This document shows positions 49,957 through 58,715 of a DNA stretch of 64,000 nucleotides, piece after piece. The stretch spans positions 733,501 to 797,500 of the forward strand of contig NZ_CP098023.1 in the NCBI RefSeq assembly GCF_030440425.1, written 5' to 3'. A model generated the notes under the pieces. The model saw only the letters and a list, made by a program, of their open reading frames with translations. It searched no databases and was not told the origin of the DNA. This stretch comes from Microbulbifer sp. MI-G. GTDB taxonomy: Bacteria; Pseudomonadota; Gammaproteobacteria; Pseudomonadales; Cellvibrionaceae. How positions within the stretch are numbered: position 1 is the first letter of the stretch; each line of letters opens with the position of its first letter. The translations under genes were made by a program, and so were the position numbers.

Positions 49957-51344
49957 TGAGGCTCTCCCTTGGAATGCTTTTGGGTTGAGTTGGGCAGGTT
50001 GGTCAGGCTTCCTCCGGCTTGGGGTTCCTCGGTTTCAAATTCTTCCACTTTGACGGATTTCAATGCCATTACTTTTAATGTGTGTATGTAGGCGAATAGC
50101 AAAATGGCGTAGACAATGAGGTACAGGGCCAGGGAGAGACCGACACGCGAGGCAGGTATCTGGGTAACAGCGTCGGCGGTTTTCAGTACCCCTGTAACCA
50201 GCCAGGGTTGGCGACCGATTTCGGTAACGTACCAGCCGGCCAGGGTGGACACCCAGCCGGAGAAGGTCATTACTACCAGGGTTTTCAGTGCCCAATGGGG
50301 TAATTCCTTGCGTCGCAACAGCAGGTAACAGCCCCCCCAGGACACGACCAGCATAATGAGGCCCATGCCGACCATAACCCGAAAGGCGAAAAATACCGGC
50401 GCTACCGGTGGGTGATCACCGGGAAACTCTTCAATGCCTTTGACTTCTCCATCCAGGTTGCGGGTGAGGATCAAGCTGGCCATCTTGGGAATGGCAATCT
50501 CGAAATGATTGGTTTTTTCCTTGCCGTCGGGAATGGCGAAGAGCAGTAGGGGCGCCCCGCTTTCCGTTTTCCAGGCACCTTCCATGGCCGCCACTTTTTG
50601 CGGCTGATATTCAAGCGTATTCAGGCCGTGTAAATCCCCCACAAAGATTTGCACAGGAATAAATACCGCTGCCAGTATCAGACCGGTCTTCAGGGTCAGG
50701 CGCGGTGCACGCTTGGGATCTCCCTTCAGGATACGGTACGCGGAGATGCCTGCGACAAAGAAAGCTGCGGTCAACCCGGAGGCCAACAGCATATGAGTAA
50801 GGCGATAGGGAAAGGAGGCGTTAAAAATAATATCCAGCCAACTCTCAGGGTAAGCGACACCCCCGCGCAGTTCAAAGCCAGCGGGGGTCTGCATCCAGGA
50901 GTTGAGTGCAATGATCCAAAAGGCCGAGAGCGTGGTGCCAAATGCTACAACAAATGCGGAGAATGTATGTACTTTACTGGGAACGCGCTTGATGCCAAAC
51001 AGCATAATACCGAGGAAAGTGGCTTCCAGAAAAAATGCTGTGAGCACCTCATAACCCAAAAGTGGCCCGGCGATATTCCCCACTTGCGCCATAAAGCCCG
51101 GCCAGTTGGTACCAAACTGAAAAGACATCGTGATACCGCTGACTACCCCAAGGGCGAAGGTCAGGGCAAATACCTTGACCCAAAAACGGTAGGCGCGCAT
51201 CCAAATGGGGTTGTTGGTCTGATCGTAGCGCAGCTTGAAAAAAACAATGATCCAGGCGAGTGCGATAGTGATCGTGGGAAAGAGGATATGGAAGCTGATA
51301 TTGGCGGCGAACTGTATTCTGGAGAGGATCAAAGTATCTAGCAT
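49953..51344 (-). CDS. cydA: Cytochrome bd-type quinol oxidase subunit I
   Basis: 463 residues, nine transmembrane helices. Haem ligands are in place: His19 (FHILFP), a His in the RLTHMLLASG helix, and a GWYVTEIGRQPW block near residue 365. The quinol loop is short, as in the CioA/bd-II-like subgroup. The enzyme reduces oxygen with quinol and has high oxygen affinity; the CioAB type resists cyanide. Operon with cydB (overlap of 4 bases). A GbsR-type regulator gene lies 228 bases upstream on the same strand. Confidence 0.95.
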   Translation of the reverse strand: MLDTLILSRIQFAANISFHILFPTITIALAWIIVFFKLRYDQTNNPIWMRAYRFWVKVFALTFALGVVSGITMSFQFGTNWPGFMAQVGNIAGPLLGYEVLTAFFLEATFLGIMLFGIKRVPSKVHTFSAFVVAFGTTLSAFWIIALNSWMQTPAGFELRGGVAYPESWLDIIFNASFPYRLTHMLLASGLTAAFFVAGISAYRILKGDPKRAPRLTLKTGLILAAVFIPVQIFVGDLHGLNTLEYQPQKVAAMEGAWKTESGAPLLLFAIPDGKEKTNHFEIAIPKMASLILTRNLDGEVKGIEEFPGDHPPVAPVFFAFRVMVGMGLIMLVVSWGGCYLLLRRKELPHWALKTLVVMTFSGWVSTLAGWYVTEIGRQPWLVTGVLKTADAVTQIPASRVGLSLALYLIVYAILLFAYIHTLKVMALKSVKVEEFETEEPQAGGSLTNLPNSTQKHSKGEPQ

Positions 51345-51571
51345 GGAAGCCTCTGCTGGTCGGACATTGTGTTAACAGGATCACCAAGCGGCTCTTTCCG
51401 AGCGGCTGGGTTGTTGTCCAAAAATCCCTGGAAGCTGTGTGCCCCGAACGGTGTTCTCGGACTGGTATATCAGTGCAGGATAGGCGGCATTTCCGTTTGC
51501 CATGCCCAGAAAATACCCACTCAAGATTTCCTGCATTGTTTTAAGGCGTAAAGTTGCAAAGACCCTTGGAT

Positions 51572-52144
51572 TCAGGGGGAGTGCTTTGGTTTGGCGCTTG
51601 GCACACCCCCGCTCATTTTGCTTCTGAACTCCAGCAGTTTGCTAATACCGGAGCCCAGCTTCATCAATTTAAGCAGATCCTTGTGTTCTAGTTTGCTCAA
51701 GGTGTTGGAAAATTCTTCCAGTAATTCCAGCAGGCTGTATACCTCCTGAATTTTCTCCTGAGCCTGGGTATCCTGTTTGTCCTGGGGCTCGCTGAGCAGT
51801 AGTTGGCGCAGCAAACTCAAAGTGGGGTCCAACTCTCGCTTGCGGCGCTCTGCAAACACTGTGCGGGCCAGATCCCAGATGGAGCCGGCGGTGGTAAAGT
51901 AGTCTCTGCGGTCCCCGGGTTGGTGATGTAGTTCCACCAGGCGCCAGGCCTGTAATTCTTTGAGGCCCATGCTGACATTACTGCGACTGATTTTCAGGGC
52001 CTTGGCCAATTGCTCGGCGTTGAGAGGGCTGGAGTGGATGGTAAGCAGAGCAAACAGTTGGCCGACGGTGCGATTAAATCCCCAGCGGCTGCCCATCTCA
52101 CCGAAATGCAGAACAAAGGCCTGGGTTTGACTGGAAAGTATCAT
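51572..52144 (-). CDS. GbsR-type (MarR/HTH) transcriptional regulator
   Basis: 190 residues. The N-terminus has the family block FVLHFGEMGSRWGFNRTVGQLFALL followed by the winged helix LNAEQLAKALKISRSNVSMGLKELQ and the wing residues HHQPGDRRDYF. GbsR proteins respond to small ligands such as choline in Bacillus; other members sit beside unrelated genes. The ATG at 52144 has no good Shine-Dalgarno, but the conserved block begins right after it, so the start is supported. Its promoter overlaps a 24-bp palindrome (see 52151-52199). Upstream of cydAB on the same strand, so a role in bd-oxidase control is possible. Confidence 0.85.
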   Translation of the reverse strand: MILSSQTQAFVLHFGEMGSRWGFNRTVGQLFALLTIHSSPLNAEQLAKALKISRSNVSMGLKELQAWRLVELHHQPGDRRDYFTTAGSIWDLARTVFAERRKRELDPTLSLLRQLLLSEPQDKQDTQAQEKIQEVYSLLELLEEFSNTLSKLEHKDLLKLMKLGSGISKLLEFRSKMSGGVPSAKPKHSP

Positions 52145-52150
52145 TTTCTA

Positions 52151-52199
52151 AATTTTCAGAAATTTCTGAAAATTATAGAGATGAATTGATCTGCGTCAA
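52151..52199 (-). promoter_or_regulatory. Promoter, palindromic operator and FNR-like box of the GbsR-type gene
   Basis: Minus-strand -35 TTGACG and -10 TATAAT are separated by 16 bases (plus coordinates 52194-52199 and 52172-52177). Directly after it is a perfect 24-bp palindrome (52151-52174; half-site AATTTTCAGAAA), 7 bases before the ATG, covering the probable transcription start and leader. TTGAC-N4-ATCAA at 52186-52199, overlapping the -35, resembles an FNR/Anr box with one mismatch. Confidence 0.7.
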
Positions 52200-52595
52200 T
52201 AGCAAATTGCCGGTATGCCATTTGGATTGGTGGTCAGGACTTAGAAGCCGTGGTGGATCAGTCATAAAATTGTATGACCAGGCAGCCAAAAACCGATTGC
52301 CGGTTTTTGGCAATGGGGCGAGGCTGTGCCACCAACCTGCAGTCGGCGCGATTACTTGAAAACCAGTTCGCTCTGTATCGCCGCGCGGGTCTCTCAACGG
52401 TAGCAATACAAGAGGTTGATGGAATACCTGACGGGGAAGCGGGTACACAATCGTGCCTTGAAGCGGGAATAAGGGTTGGATACTATCAACAGGCTTGCGT
52501 ATGGTTGTTATTTTATGCGATTTAATTGGTACAAACGTACTTATTGATACCTGATTCAAGCAGCTACAGACAATAATCCGAATAAAGGAAAAAGC
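52200..52595. other. Intergenic region before the beta-helix lipoprotein gene
   Basis: About 400 bases including the AAAGGA ribosome-binding site before 52596. The plus-strand frame at 52274-52525 lacks a ribosome-binding site and is not assigned. Confidence 0.4.
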
Positions 52596-53906
52596 ATGAA
52601 AACCTTGTCTCGCATGGGAGTGATCCTGGTGATGGTATTTGCCTCAGCGTGCTCCCAAGATGATAAAACAGATCGGGCAAATGTGGTTGATGCCGCAGTA
52701 GATTCCGATTTTCAAAAACAACTGCTCAGACAGCTTATTTCAGCAAAGCCCGGAGATGTTGTGCAGATACCCGAGGGGAAATTCCAGCTCAATCGCAGTC
52801 TTTCTCTGAATATCGACGGAGTGACCATTCGCGGCGCGGGAATGGATAAGTCGATCTTGTCGTTTAAAAATCAGATACAGGGAGCAGAAGGGTTACTGGT
52901 CAATGCCAGTAATTTCACTATTGAAAATCTGGCCATTGAAGACACCATTGGTGATGCACTCAAAGTTAATGAAGGTGAGAATATCGTTATTCGCAATATT
53001 CGTGTTGAGTGGACCAACGGTCCCGCGACAGAAAACGGCGCTTATGGTATCTATCCGGTGCAGACCAAAAATACTCTGGTCGAGGGCTCTGTTGCGATTG
53101 GCGCTTCGGATGCGGGAATCTACGTGGGGCAATCGCGCAATGTTATTGTGCGCAATAATCGCGCTGAATTTAACGTTGCAGGAATAGAGATAGAAAATAC
53201 TATTGGTGCGGATGTGTATGGCAATGAGGCGACAAATAATACCGGGGGTGTTCTGGTTTTCAATATGCCAAACTTGCCGCAGCCTGGGCACAGCACCCGC
53301 ATATACAACAATAAAATATTTAAAAATAATACAGAAAATTTTGGTCACGAGGGGACACCCGTAGCTGCGGTTCCCGCTGGGTCTGGAGTGGTCATTAATT
53401 CAAATGACAATGTGGAGATATTTGATAACGAAATAGCCGATAACAACACTGCCAACATTGTGGTAAGTAGTTATTTTACCGCTGGCTACTATAGCGATAA
53501 ATCCACGCAAAAAGATTTCGATCCCTACCCTGAAGGTATTTACATCTACAACAATCGGTTTGCTGGAGGTGGCACTTCCCCGGATCACTTGGAGTTAAAG
53601 GCACTTAAACTCACTAAGTTTGGTTTGAATGGCAGTCTTCCCGATGTGCTCTGGGACGGTGTTATTAACCCCGAGAAACTGATCAACGGAAAGTTGCCTG
53701 GAGATCTGAGGCTCTGTATGGACAATGGGGATGCAGGAATCATCAATGTGGATTTTAGCAACGGATATAAGAATATTTCCACCGATATTGCGCCCCACAA
53801 ATGTCATCTCAATAAACTGCCTCAGATTACATTGGATTTTGACCAGCCGGAAACGGAGCAAGAAGAGGATGACCACTTGGCAGTTCTAGAGGGTACAAAT
53901 GCGTAG
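52596..53906 (+). CDS. Parallel beta-helix repeat lipoprotein
   Basis: 436 residues with a lipoprotein signal (MKTLSRMGVILVMVFASAC, lipobox ASAC). A helical linker leads into AKPGDVVQIPEGKFQL and then many right-handed beta-helix coils of the pattern N-x-I/V-x-x-N (for example NIVIRNIRVEWTNG; NVIVRNNRAEFN; NVEIFDNEIADNN). The family is the one found next to an HNE_0200/cytochrome-type protein, exactly as here (TIGR03805 with TIGR03806 as I recall it). Beta-helix proteins often bind or cut polysaccharides; no catalytic residues can be assigned. The next gene starts before this one stops (8-base overlap). Confidence 0.82.
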   Translation: MKTLSRMGVILVMVFASACSQDDKTDRANVVDAAVDSDFQKQLLRQLISAKPGDVVQIPEGKFQLNRSLSLNIDGVTIRGAGMDKSILSFKNQIQGAEGLLVNASNFTIENLAIEDTIGDALKVNEGENIVIRNIRVEWTNGPATENGAYGIYPVQTKNTLVEGSVAIGASDAGIYVGQSRNVIVRNNRAEFNVAGIEIENTIGADVYGNEATNNTGGVLVFNMPNLPQPGHSTRIYNNKIFKNNTENFGHEGTPVAAVPAGSGVVINSNDNVEIFDNEIADNNTANIVVSSYFTAGYYSDKSTQKDFDPYPEGIYIYNNRFAGGGTSPDHLELKALKLTKFGLNGSLPDVLWDGVINPEKLINGKLPGDLRLCMDNGDAGIINVDFSNGYKNISTDIAPHKCHLNKLPQITLDFDQPETEQEEDDHLAVLEGTNA

Positions 53907-55053
53907 TTGGCTATTACGAGGCAGTCTTGCAGGGCTGGTACTCACCGTAGTGTTGTCTGGTGTGAGTGGCTGTGAAAAACCACGGCCGCAAGTTGCGCTG
54001 TTTGGTATAGATGCCATACCGGCGCGCCTTAGTGAGTGGCACTTGATTGAAGTTGTTGACGGTGCCTTAACGCCTAACACCGGGGTGGTACCTTACGATC
54101 TGAACACAGGGCTATTTACTGATTACGCCCATAAATTACGCACGGTCTGGATGCCGGTTGGAACCTCCGCGATATATGGTGAGGAGCAATTCGAGTATCC
54201 GGTCGGTACTATATTGAGTAAAACTTTCTACTATCCAAAGGGAGATGATGGCACTGTACTGCGCACAGACAGTTTTGCCGATGATTATGCACCTGGCCGG
54301 GCTGGAGAGGCACTGGACATGGCGCGGGTACGTCTGATGGAAACCCGTCTATTGGTCAGGCGTGAGGATGGCTGGCAGGCTCTTCCCTATGTATGGAATC
54401 AGGCCCAGACCGAGGCGGTTTTGGAGATTGCCGGCGATGTCAGCCGCTTGCACTTGAAAGCAGCGGAAGGAGATATTTCTGAATTTAACTATGTCGTGCC
54501 CGATGCAAATCAGTGTGCCGGGTGTCATGCAGACAATTTTACCGGCAGGGAAATTTCGCCACTGGGTCCCAGGGCAAGGCATTTGAACAAGCAGTATACC
54601 TATCGCCATGGCAGCGAGAATCAGCTGGTGTATTGGCAGAAGATAGGGTATCTCAGCGGGCTGCCAGAACTTGACAGTCTCCCCGGCCTGGCCAGTTTCT
54701 CCAATATGGATTTACCGCTGGAGGCGCGGGCGCGTGCCTACCTGGATATCAATTGCGGCCACTGCCACAACCCGGCTGGTGCGGCTGATACCTCCGGGCT
54801 GATGCTCAATCACAGTGAGACAGACTGGCGCAGACTGGGCTTGTGCAAACCACCTGTGGCGGCGGGCACTGGCAGTGGTGAACGCTTGTTTGCCATAGTG
54901 CCGGGGGAGCCGGACAGCTCAATCCTCAATTTTCGTGTCGAATCTGTTGATCCTGGCGCCATGATGCCAGAATTGGGGCGCAGTCTTGTGCACGAAGAGG
55001 GGGCAGAACTGTTGCGCCAGTGGGTGGCCGCCATGCAGGGCACTTGTTTATAA
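53899..55053 (+). CDS. Lipoprotein with c-type haem motifs (HNE_0200-type)
   Basis: 384 residues. Lipoprotein signal (MRSWLLRGSLAGLVLTVVLSGVSGC). The body has PVGTILSKTFYYP near residue 95, then two CxxCH motifs, ANQCAGCHADN and NCGHCHNPAGA, so one or two haem c groups are possible. The C-terminus holds PGEPDSSILNFRVES and a DPGAMMPELGR segment, resembling the last helix and methionine of cytochrome c-like domains. It overlaps the beta-helix gene and is probably translationally coupled. The pair may be an outer-membrane or periplasmic redox module; function not known. Confidence 0.8.
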   Translation: MRSWLLRGSLAGLVLTVVLSGVSGCEKPRPQVALFGIDAIPARLSEWHLIEVVDGALTPNTGVVPYDLNTGLFTDYAHKLRTVWMPVGTSAIYGEEQFEYPVGTILSKTFYYPKGDDGTVLRTDSFADDYAPGRAGEALDMARVRLMETRLLVRREDGWQALPYVWNQAQTEAVLEIAGDVSRLHLKAAEGDISEFNYVVPDANQCAGCHADNFTGREISPLGPRARHLNKQYTYRHGSENQLVYWQKIGYLSGLPELDSLPGLASFSNMDLPLEARARAYLDINCGHCHNPAGAADTSGLMLNHSETDWRRLGLCKPPVAAGTGSGERLFAIVPGEPDSSILNFRVESVDPGAMMPELGRSLVHEEGAELLRQWVAAMQGTCL

Positions 55054-55160
55054 GCTGGTGCGAGTACGAAAAGTTTCACCTCTGCGTGCTGTTGAAGGAA
55101 CGGAGGCCGTAACAGTGCTTGAGTGGCAATGCCTTTCGGCCCGCTTCACTTGAACGGGAA

Positions 55161-55868
55161 TCAGCCGTAAGCTGCGGCTTCGACAACTGGTACGACGGTG
55201 GGAATCAAGCCGCGGACCATCATGATTACTGTGCGCTCGAGCAGAGGGGAATCGAGGGCTATGGAACCGCTCAGGATTTCGTATTCCAGCTTTAGGATTG
55301 TCCCGTGCGTAATTTGGGCTGCGGCTTCAGGGTCTGTCAGCCCCAGCAAATGGAAGAATTCCTGAATCAGGGTTTCTTTGGCCTGATTAGACATTTGCAC
55401 GGCACGGGTCAACTGCTCGTTGCGCAGCGCTTCATTGCGAAATGCCAGTTCAATCAAGCGTTCGTCCCTGCTCTTTGCTTGGCTGCGTATGTGGATGAGA
55501 ATAAACCGTGTCAGCTGTTGGACCAGTAATTTATGGCTACTGTGGGACAGGCGTTCCTGTGCGGAGAGGCTGCGTGCAGTGCTGAAACTTTCTTCCTGCA
55601 GTTGGCGCGTACTCTCCAGTCCCTGCTCTACAAAATACGTAAATGCGTCGCTGATAAGATCATTGAGATCTTTAAAATAATAAGTTGTGGCAGCCAGAGG
55701 AACACTGGCCTCACGGGCTACCGCACGGTGCCGGATTCCGCGAATACCCTCTTTTACGATCAGTCGCAGCGTGGCCTCAAGGATGGCTTTGCGGCGCACC
55801 CGGCTATCGGCTCTCTGGGCGCGGCGCCCGTGGTAGACCAGATCAGACTTCCCAGTGTCTAAAGTCAT
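55161..55868 (-). CDS. TetR-family transcriptional regulator
   Basis: 235 residues. N-terminal helix-turn-helix IRHRAVAREASVPLAATTYYFKDLNDLI (about residues 45-72), typical TetR. The helical ligand domain follows. It is convergent with the cytochrome-type lipoprotein gene and on the same strand as, but 374 bases downstream of, the rnf operon. AAGGAC precedes the ATG. Confidence 0.88.
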   Translation of the reverse strand: MTLDTGKSDLVYHGRRAQRADSRVRRKAILEATLRLIVKEGIRGIRHRAVAREASVPLAATTYYFKDLNDLISDAFTYFVEQGLESTRQLQEESFSTARSLSAQERLSHSSHKLLVQQLTRFILIHIRSQAKSRDERLIELAFRNEALRNEQLTRAVQMSNQAKETLIQEFFHLLGLTDPEAAAQITHGTILKLEYEILSGSIALDSPLLERTVIMMVRGLIPTVVPVVEAAAYG

Positions 55869-56242
55869 AGTATTGTCCTTCTTTTTATTTTATTGGCATT
55901 GACAGCAAGCCCAAGTTGATTGATTGCTCCATTCTAGCCAAACGAATTTTAAAAAGAGACAATAAACCGATTACACTCAATTACACGAAAATTACGCCAT
56001 TAAAAAGTTTTTTACGCCTAAAAAGAGAACAAGTATACATAACGCTTGGCAGAAACGAATCGGGTTCTGCCACAGCTTTTCTGAGGAATGTTTTTGGTGC
56101 CAACACAGGTCAATGCCCAGTATTGCGTTATGCTTACCCGTTGGCGTGGGGCTTTGGAATACAGGGGCAACCAAGTATGTTGGCGGGCAGTCATCCGGCC
56201 AGTGAAGGAAAATCTGAGTAGCTGCCCCATGGTAACCGGATA
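55869..56242. other. Intergenic region between rnfE and the TetR gene
   Basis: About 375 bases with no gene. It is AT-rich near the TetR start. I see no clear terminator after rnfE and no endonuclease III gene (nth), which follows this operon in E. coli. Confidence 0.4.
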
Positions 56243-56959
56243 CTATACAATTCTGCCGGTAACCCTTACACGCTTGGAGCCGGGCACAATTTTAATCCTC
56301 TGGCTGCGGTGTTTTTCAATTCCTGTATCTATGGCATTTTTTGCTGCAATCAGCAGGCCGGTCACAAGGAAAGCGCCTGGAGGGAGTACTGCGACCAGTG
56401 CGCCGGGATAGTGGCTCCCCAGTACTGTAATGCGCCAGTCCTTTGCCATAGGGCCCAGTAAAAGATCCATATTGGAAAACAGGGTACCCTGACCCAGGAT
56501 TTCCCGCACTGCACCTACCGCGATTAAAACCGCAGTAAAGCCGATACCCATCATCAAACCATCTACCAAAGAAGGCAGTGCCGCATTCTTGCTGGCGAAG
56601 GCCTCGGCGCGTCCCAGAATGGCACAATTGGTGACGATCAGCGGTATAAAAATCCCGAGCATCAGGTAGAGTTCATAGGTGTAGGCCTTCATCAAGAGCT
56701 CGACGCAGGTGACGAAAGTGGCAATGATCATCACCGAGGCAGGCAGACGCACAGTATCGGGCATCTGCCGGCGCACCAGGGACACAGCCAGGTTCGAGCT
56801 GGTGATCACACCAGTGGTTGCCAGGCCGAGACCGATGGCGTTCACCACAGAGCCGGTCACAGCCAGAAGCGGGCAGAGCCCCAGCAATTGCACCAGGGCT
56901 GGGTTGTTCTTCCACAGGCCATTGCGGGTGATTTCTCCGTAGCCGGGCGTTGTCATCAA
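56243..56959 (-). CDS. rnfE: Rnf complex subunit E (electron transport complex RnfE/RsxE)
   Basis: 238 residues, six transmembrane helices. [28 protein letters not shown] is the RnfE/RnfA-type block holding the conserved cysteine; [23 protein letters not shown] is the second half-repeat. It forms the membrane iron-sulphur site with RnfA. Last gene of rnfABCDGE; overlaps rnfG by 4 bases. Confidence 0.95.
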   Translation of the reverse strand: MMTTPGYGEITRNGLWKNNPALVQLLGLCPLLAVTGSVVNAIGLGLATTGVITSSNLAVSLVRRQMPDTVRLPASVMIIATFVTCVELLMKAYTYELYLMLGIFIPLIVTNCAILGRAEAFASKNAALPSLVDGLMMGIGFTAVLIAVGAVREILGQGTLFSNMDLLLGPMAKDWRITVLGSHYPGALVAVLPPGAFLVTGLLIAAKNAIDTGIEKHRSQRIKIVPGSKRVRVTGRIV

Positions 56960-57660
56960 TTTCTTTCCTTTTTTGTTTCGGCCTCTTGCGTCCTATCCCC
57001 CTTGGGGTTTTCCACTTCCACTGCACGTTTGGAGACGGGGGCATTGAAAATCTGTTCGTGATAGCGGGCAACAAACTCCAGAACCTGGCGCACTTCGTTG
57101 ACCACTGCCCGTGGTGTGATCGTGGCGCCCGTGAACTGGTCGAAGGCGCCGCCATCTTTTTGCACTTTCCATTCATTGGCCGGCGGATTATTCAGAGACA
57201 AGCCATCGAATTGCAGTATCCAGTCACTTTTCTTCAACTCTACCTTGTCTCCAAGTCCGGGAGTTTCCCTGTGGCTGGTCACCCTGACACCGGCGATGGT
57301 GCCGTCGCGGTTGACACCCACCAGCAGTTTGATGGGGCCGGAGTAACCATTCGGTGCTATTGCGGGGACAATCACGGCGGAAATACGCCCATTTTCTCCT
57401 CGCGCCAGGTTGATATTGCCACCCTGAGTGAGGCCCAGCCGGCTCCAGTAGCTCCTGGGGATGGGATAGGTATCCACCAGCAAATCATTGCTGTGCCGGT
57501 CCAGTGGGATGATCTCCAGCAGCGCTTTGGCAGACGCCTTGCGAATGGCACGCTCAATGGATTCGTGGGTGGTGATCTGGGTAATCGCCAGGGCGGCGGC
57601 GCACACCAGGGCAAACAGGGTCAGGACAGCGGCGTTTGCCGACATGGACTGTCTGAGCAT
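56956..57660 (-). CDS. rnfG: Rnf complex subunit G (covalent flavoprotein)
   Basis: 234 residues. One N-terminal helix ([21 protein letters not shown]) and a periplasmic FMN domain; [12 protein letters not shown] carries the threonine to which FMN is covalently bound in this family. [22 protein letters not shown] is the conserved block. Rnf couples ferredoxin/NADH electron transfer to ion movement across the membrane. Overlaps rnfE by 4 bases; its first base is the last base of the rnfD stop. Confidence 0.95.
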   Translation of the reverse strand: MLRQSMSANAAVLTLFALVCAAALAITQITTHESIERAIRKASAKALLEIIPLDRHSNDLLVDTYPIPRSYWSRLGLTQGGNINLARGENGRISAVIVPAIAPNGYSGPIKLLVGVNRDGTIAGVRVTSHRETPGLGDKVELKKSDWILQFDGLSLNNPPANEWKVQKDGGAFDQFTGATITPRAVVNEVRQVLEFVARYHEQIFNAPVSKRAVEVENPKGDRTQEAETKKERN

Positions 57661-58715
57661 CAGCGCTCCTCCAGATCGGTGGCGTGGCGCGGTCGCTTGT
57701 GGCCATAGGTGCGGGGCAGGGTGTAGTTATCGATAGTGGGTGCGGCGAAGTTCATCAGCAGCACTGCAAAAGCCACGGCATCCGGATAGCTGCCCCAGGC
57801 GCGGATAATATAGGTGAACAGGCCTACGCCGGCACCGAAGATCAGGCGCCCCTTATTGCTGGTAGCGCCACTGACCGGGTCGGTAATGATAAAGAAAGCA
57901 CCGAACATGGTGCCACCGGAAAACAGGTGCAACAGTGGAGAACCCTCTGACAGAGAGCTGCCACTGTCATAGAAAAGCAGTGAGAGCAGCGCCAGGGTGG
58001 CGAGCATGGCCACTGGCGCATGCCAGGTGATCACACCGCGAAACAACAGGAACAGGCCGCCCAGCAGGAAGCCAAAGCTGATGGTCTCCCAGCCAACCCC
58101 GGCAATGGTACCCCTGCTAAATACCGATTCTACTTCATATAACTGCGACAGCAGGACCGACTCATTGAGGCGCACGATTTCCAGCGGTGTGGCGCGGGTA
58201 AAGCCATCAATGTTATAGCTGCCAAATACCAGGGAGATAGCTTCGCTGATACTCGGTGCGCTGCCGATAATCTCCGCTGGCCCAACCCAGCGGGTCATAT
58301 CCACAGGAAAGCTGATCAGCAGCACGACATAGCCAACCATGGCGGGATTAAAGGGGTTGTAACCCATACCGCCATACAGGTGCTTGGCCAGGACGATCGC
58401 AACGGCGCTGCCCACCACTGGCAGCCACCAGGCGCAATAGGAGGGCAAGGCGATGCCCAGCAGCAGGGCTGTAACAAAGGCGCTGTAATCGGCCAGGTAG
58501 AAAGCGGCCGGACGGCCGCGCAGTCTCATCACTGCGGCTTCACACAACAGAGCAGTGACGACTGACAGCGCGATATTGATCAGTACACCGATGCCAAAGT
58601 AGATGACCATGGCCAGCACGCCGGGTGCGGTGGCTGCGGCCACCTGCAGCATGACCCGGGCGGTGTTATCTCCGGAGCGGGCGTGTGGAGAGGTCGCGCG
58701 CATCAGGGACATCAC
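57660..58715 (-). CDS. rnfD: Rnf complex subunit D (membrane flavoprotein)
   Basis: 351 residues, about ten transmembrane helices. The FMN attachment block DPVSGATSNKGRL, with the acceptor threonine in SGAT, is near residue 280. KHLYGGMGYNPFNPAMVGYVVLL is the conserved central block. Overlaps rnfC by 4 bases. Confidence 0.95.
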   Translation of the reverse strand: MMSLMRATSPHARSGDNTARVMLQVAAATAPGVLAMVIYFGIGVLINIALSVVTALLCEAAVMRLRGRPAAFYLADYSAFVTALLLGIALPSYCAWWLPVVGSAVAIVLAKHLYGGMGYNPFNPAMVGYVVLLISFPVDMTRWVGPAEIIGSAPSISEAISLVFGSYNIDGFTRATPLEIVRLNESVLLSQLYEVESVFSRGTIAGVGWETISFGFLLGGLFLLFRGVITWHAPVAMLATLALLSLLFYDSGSSLSEGSPLLHLFSGGTMFGAFFIITDPVSGATSNKGRLIFGAGVGLFTYIIRAWGSYPDAVAFAVLLMNFAAPTIDNYTLPRTYGHKRPRHATDLEER

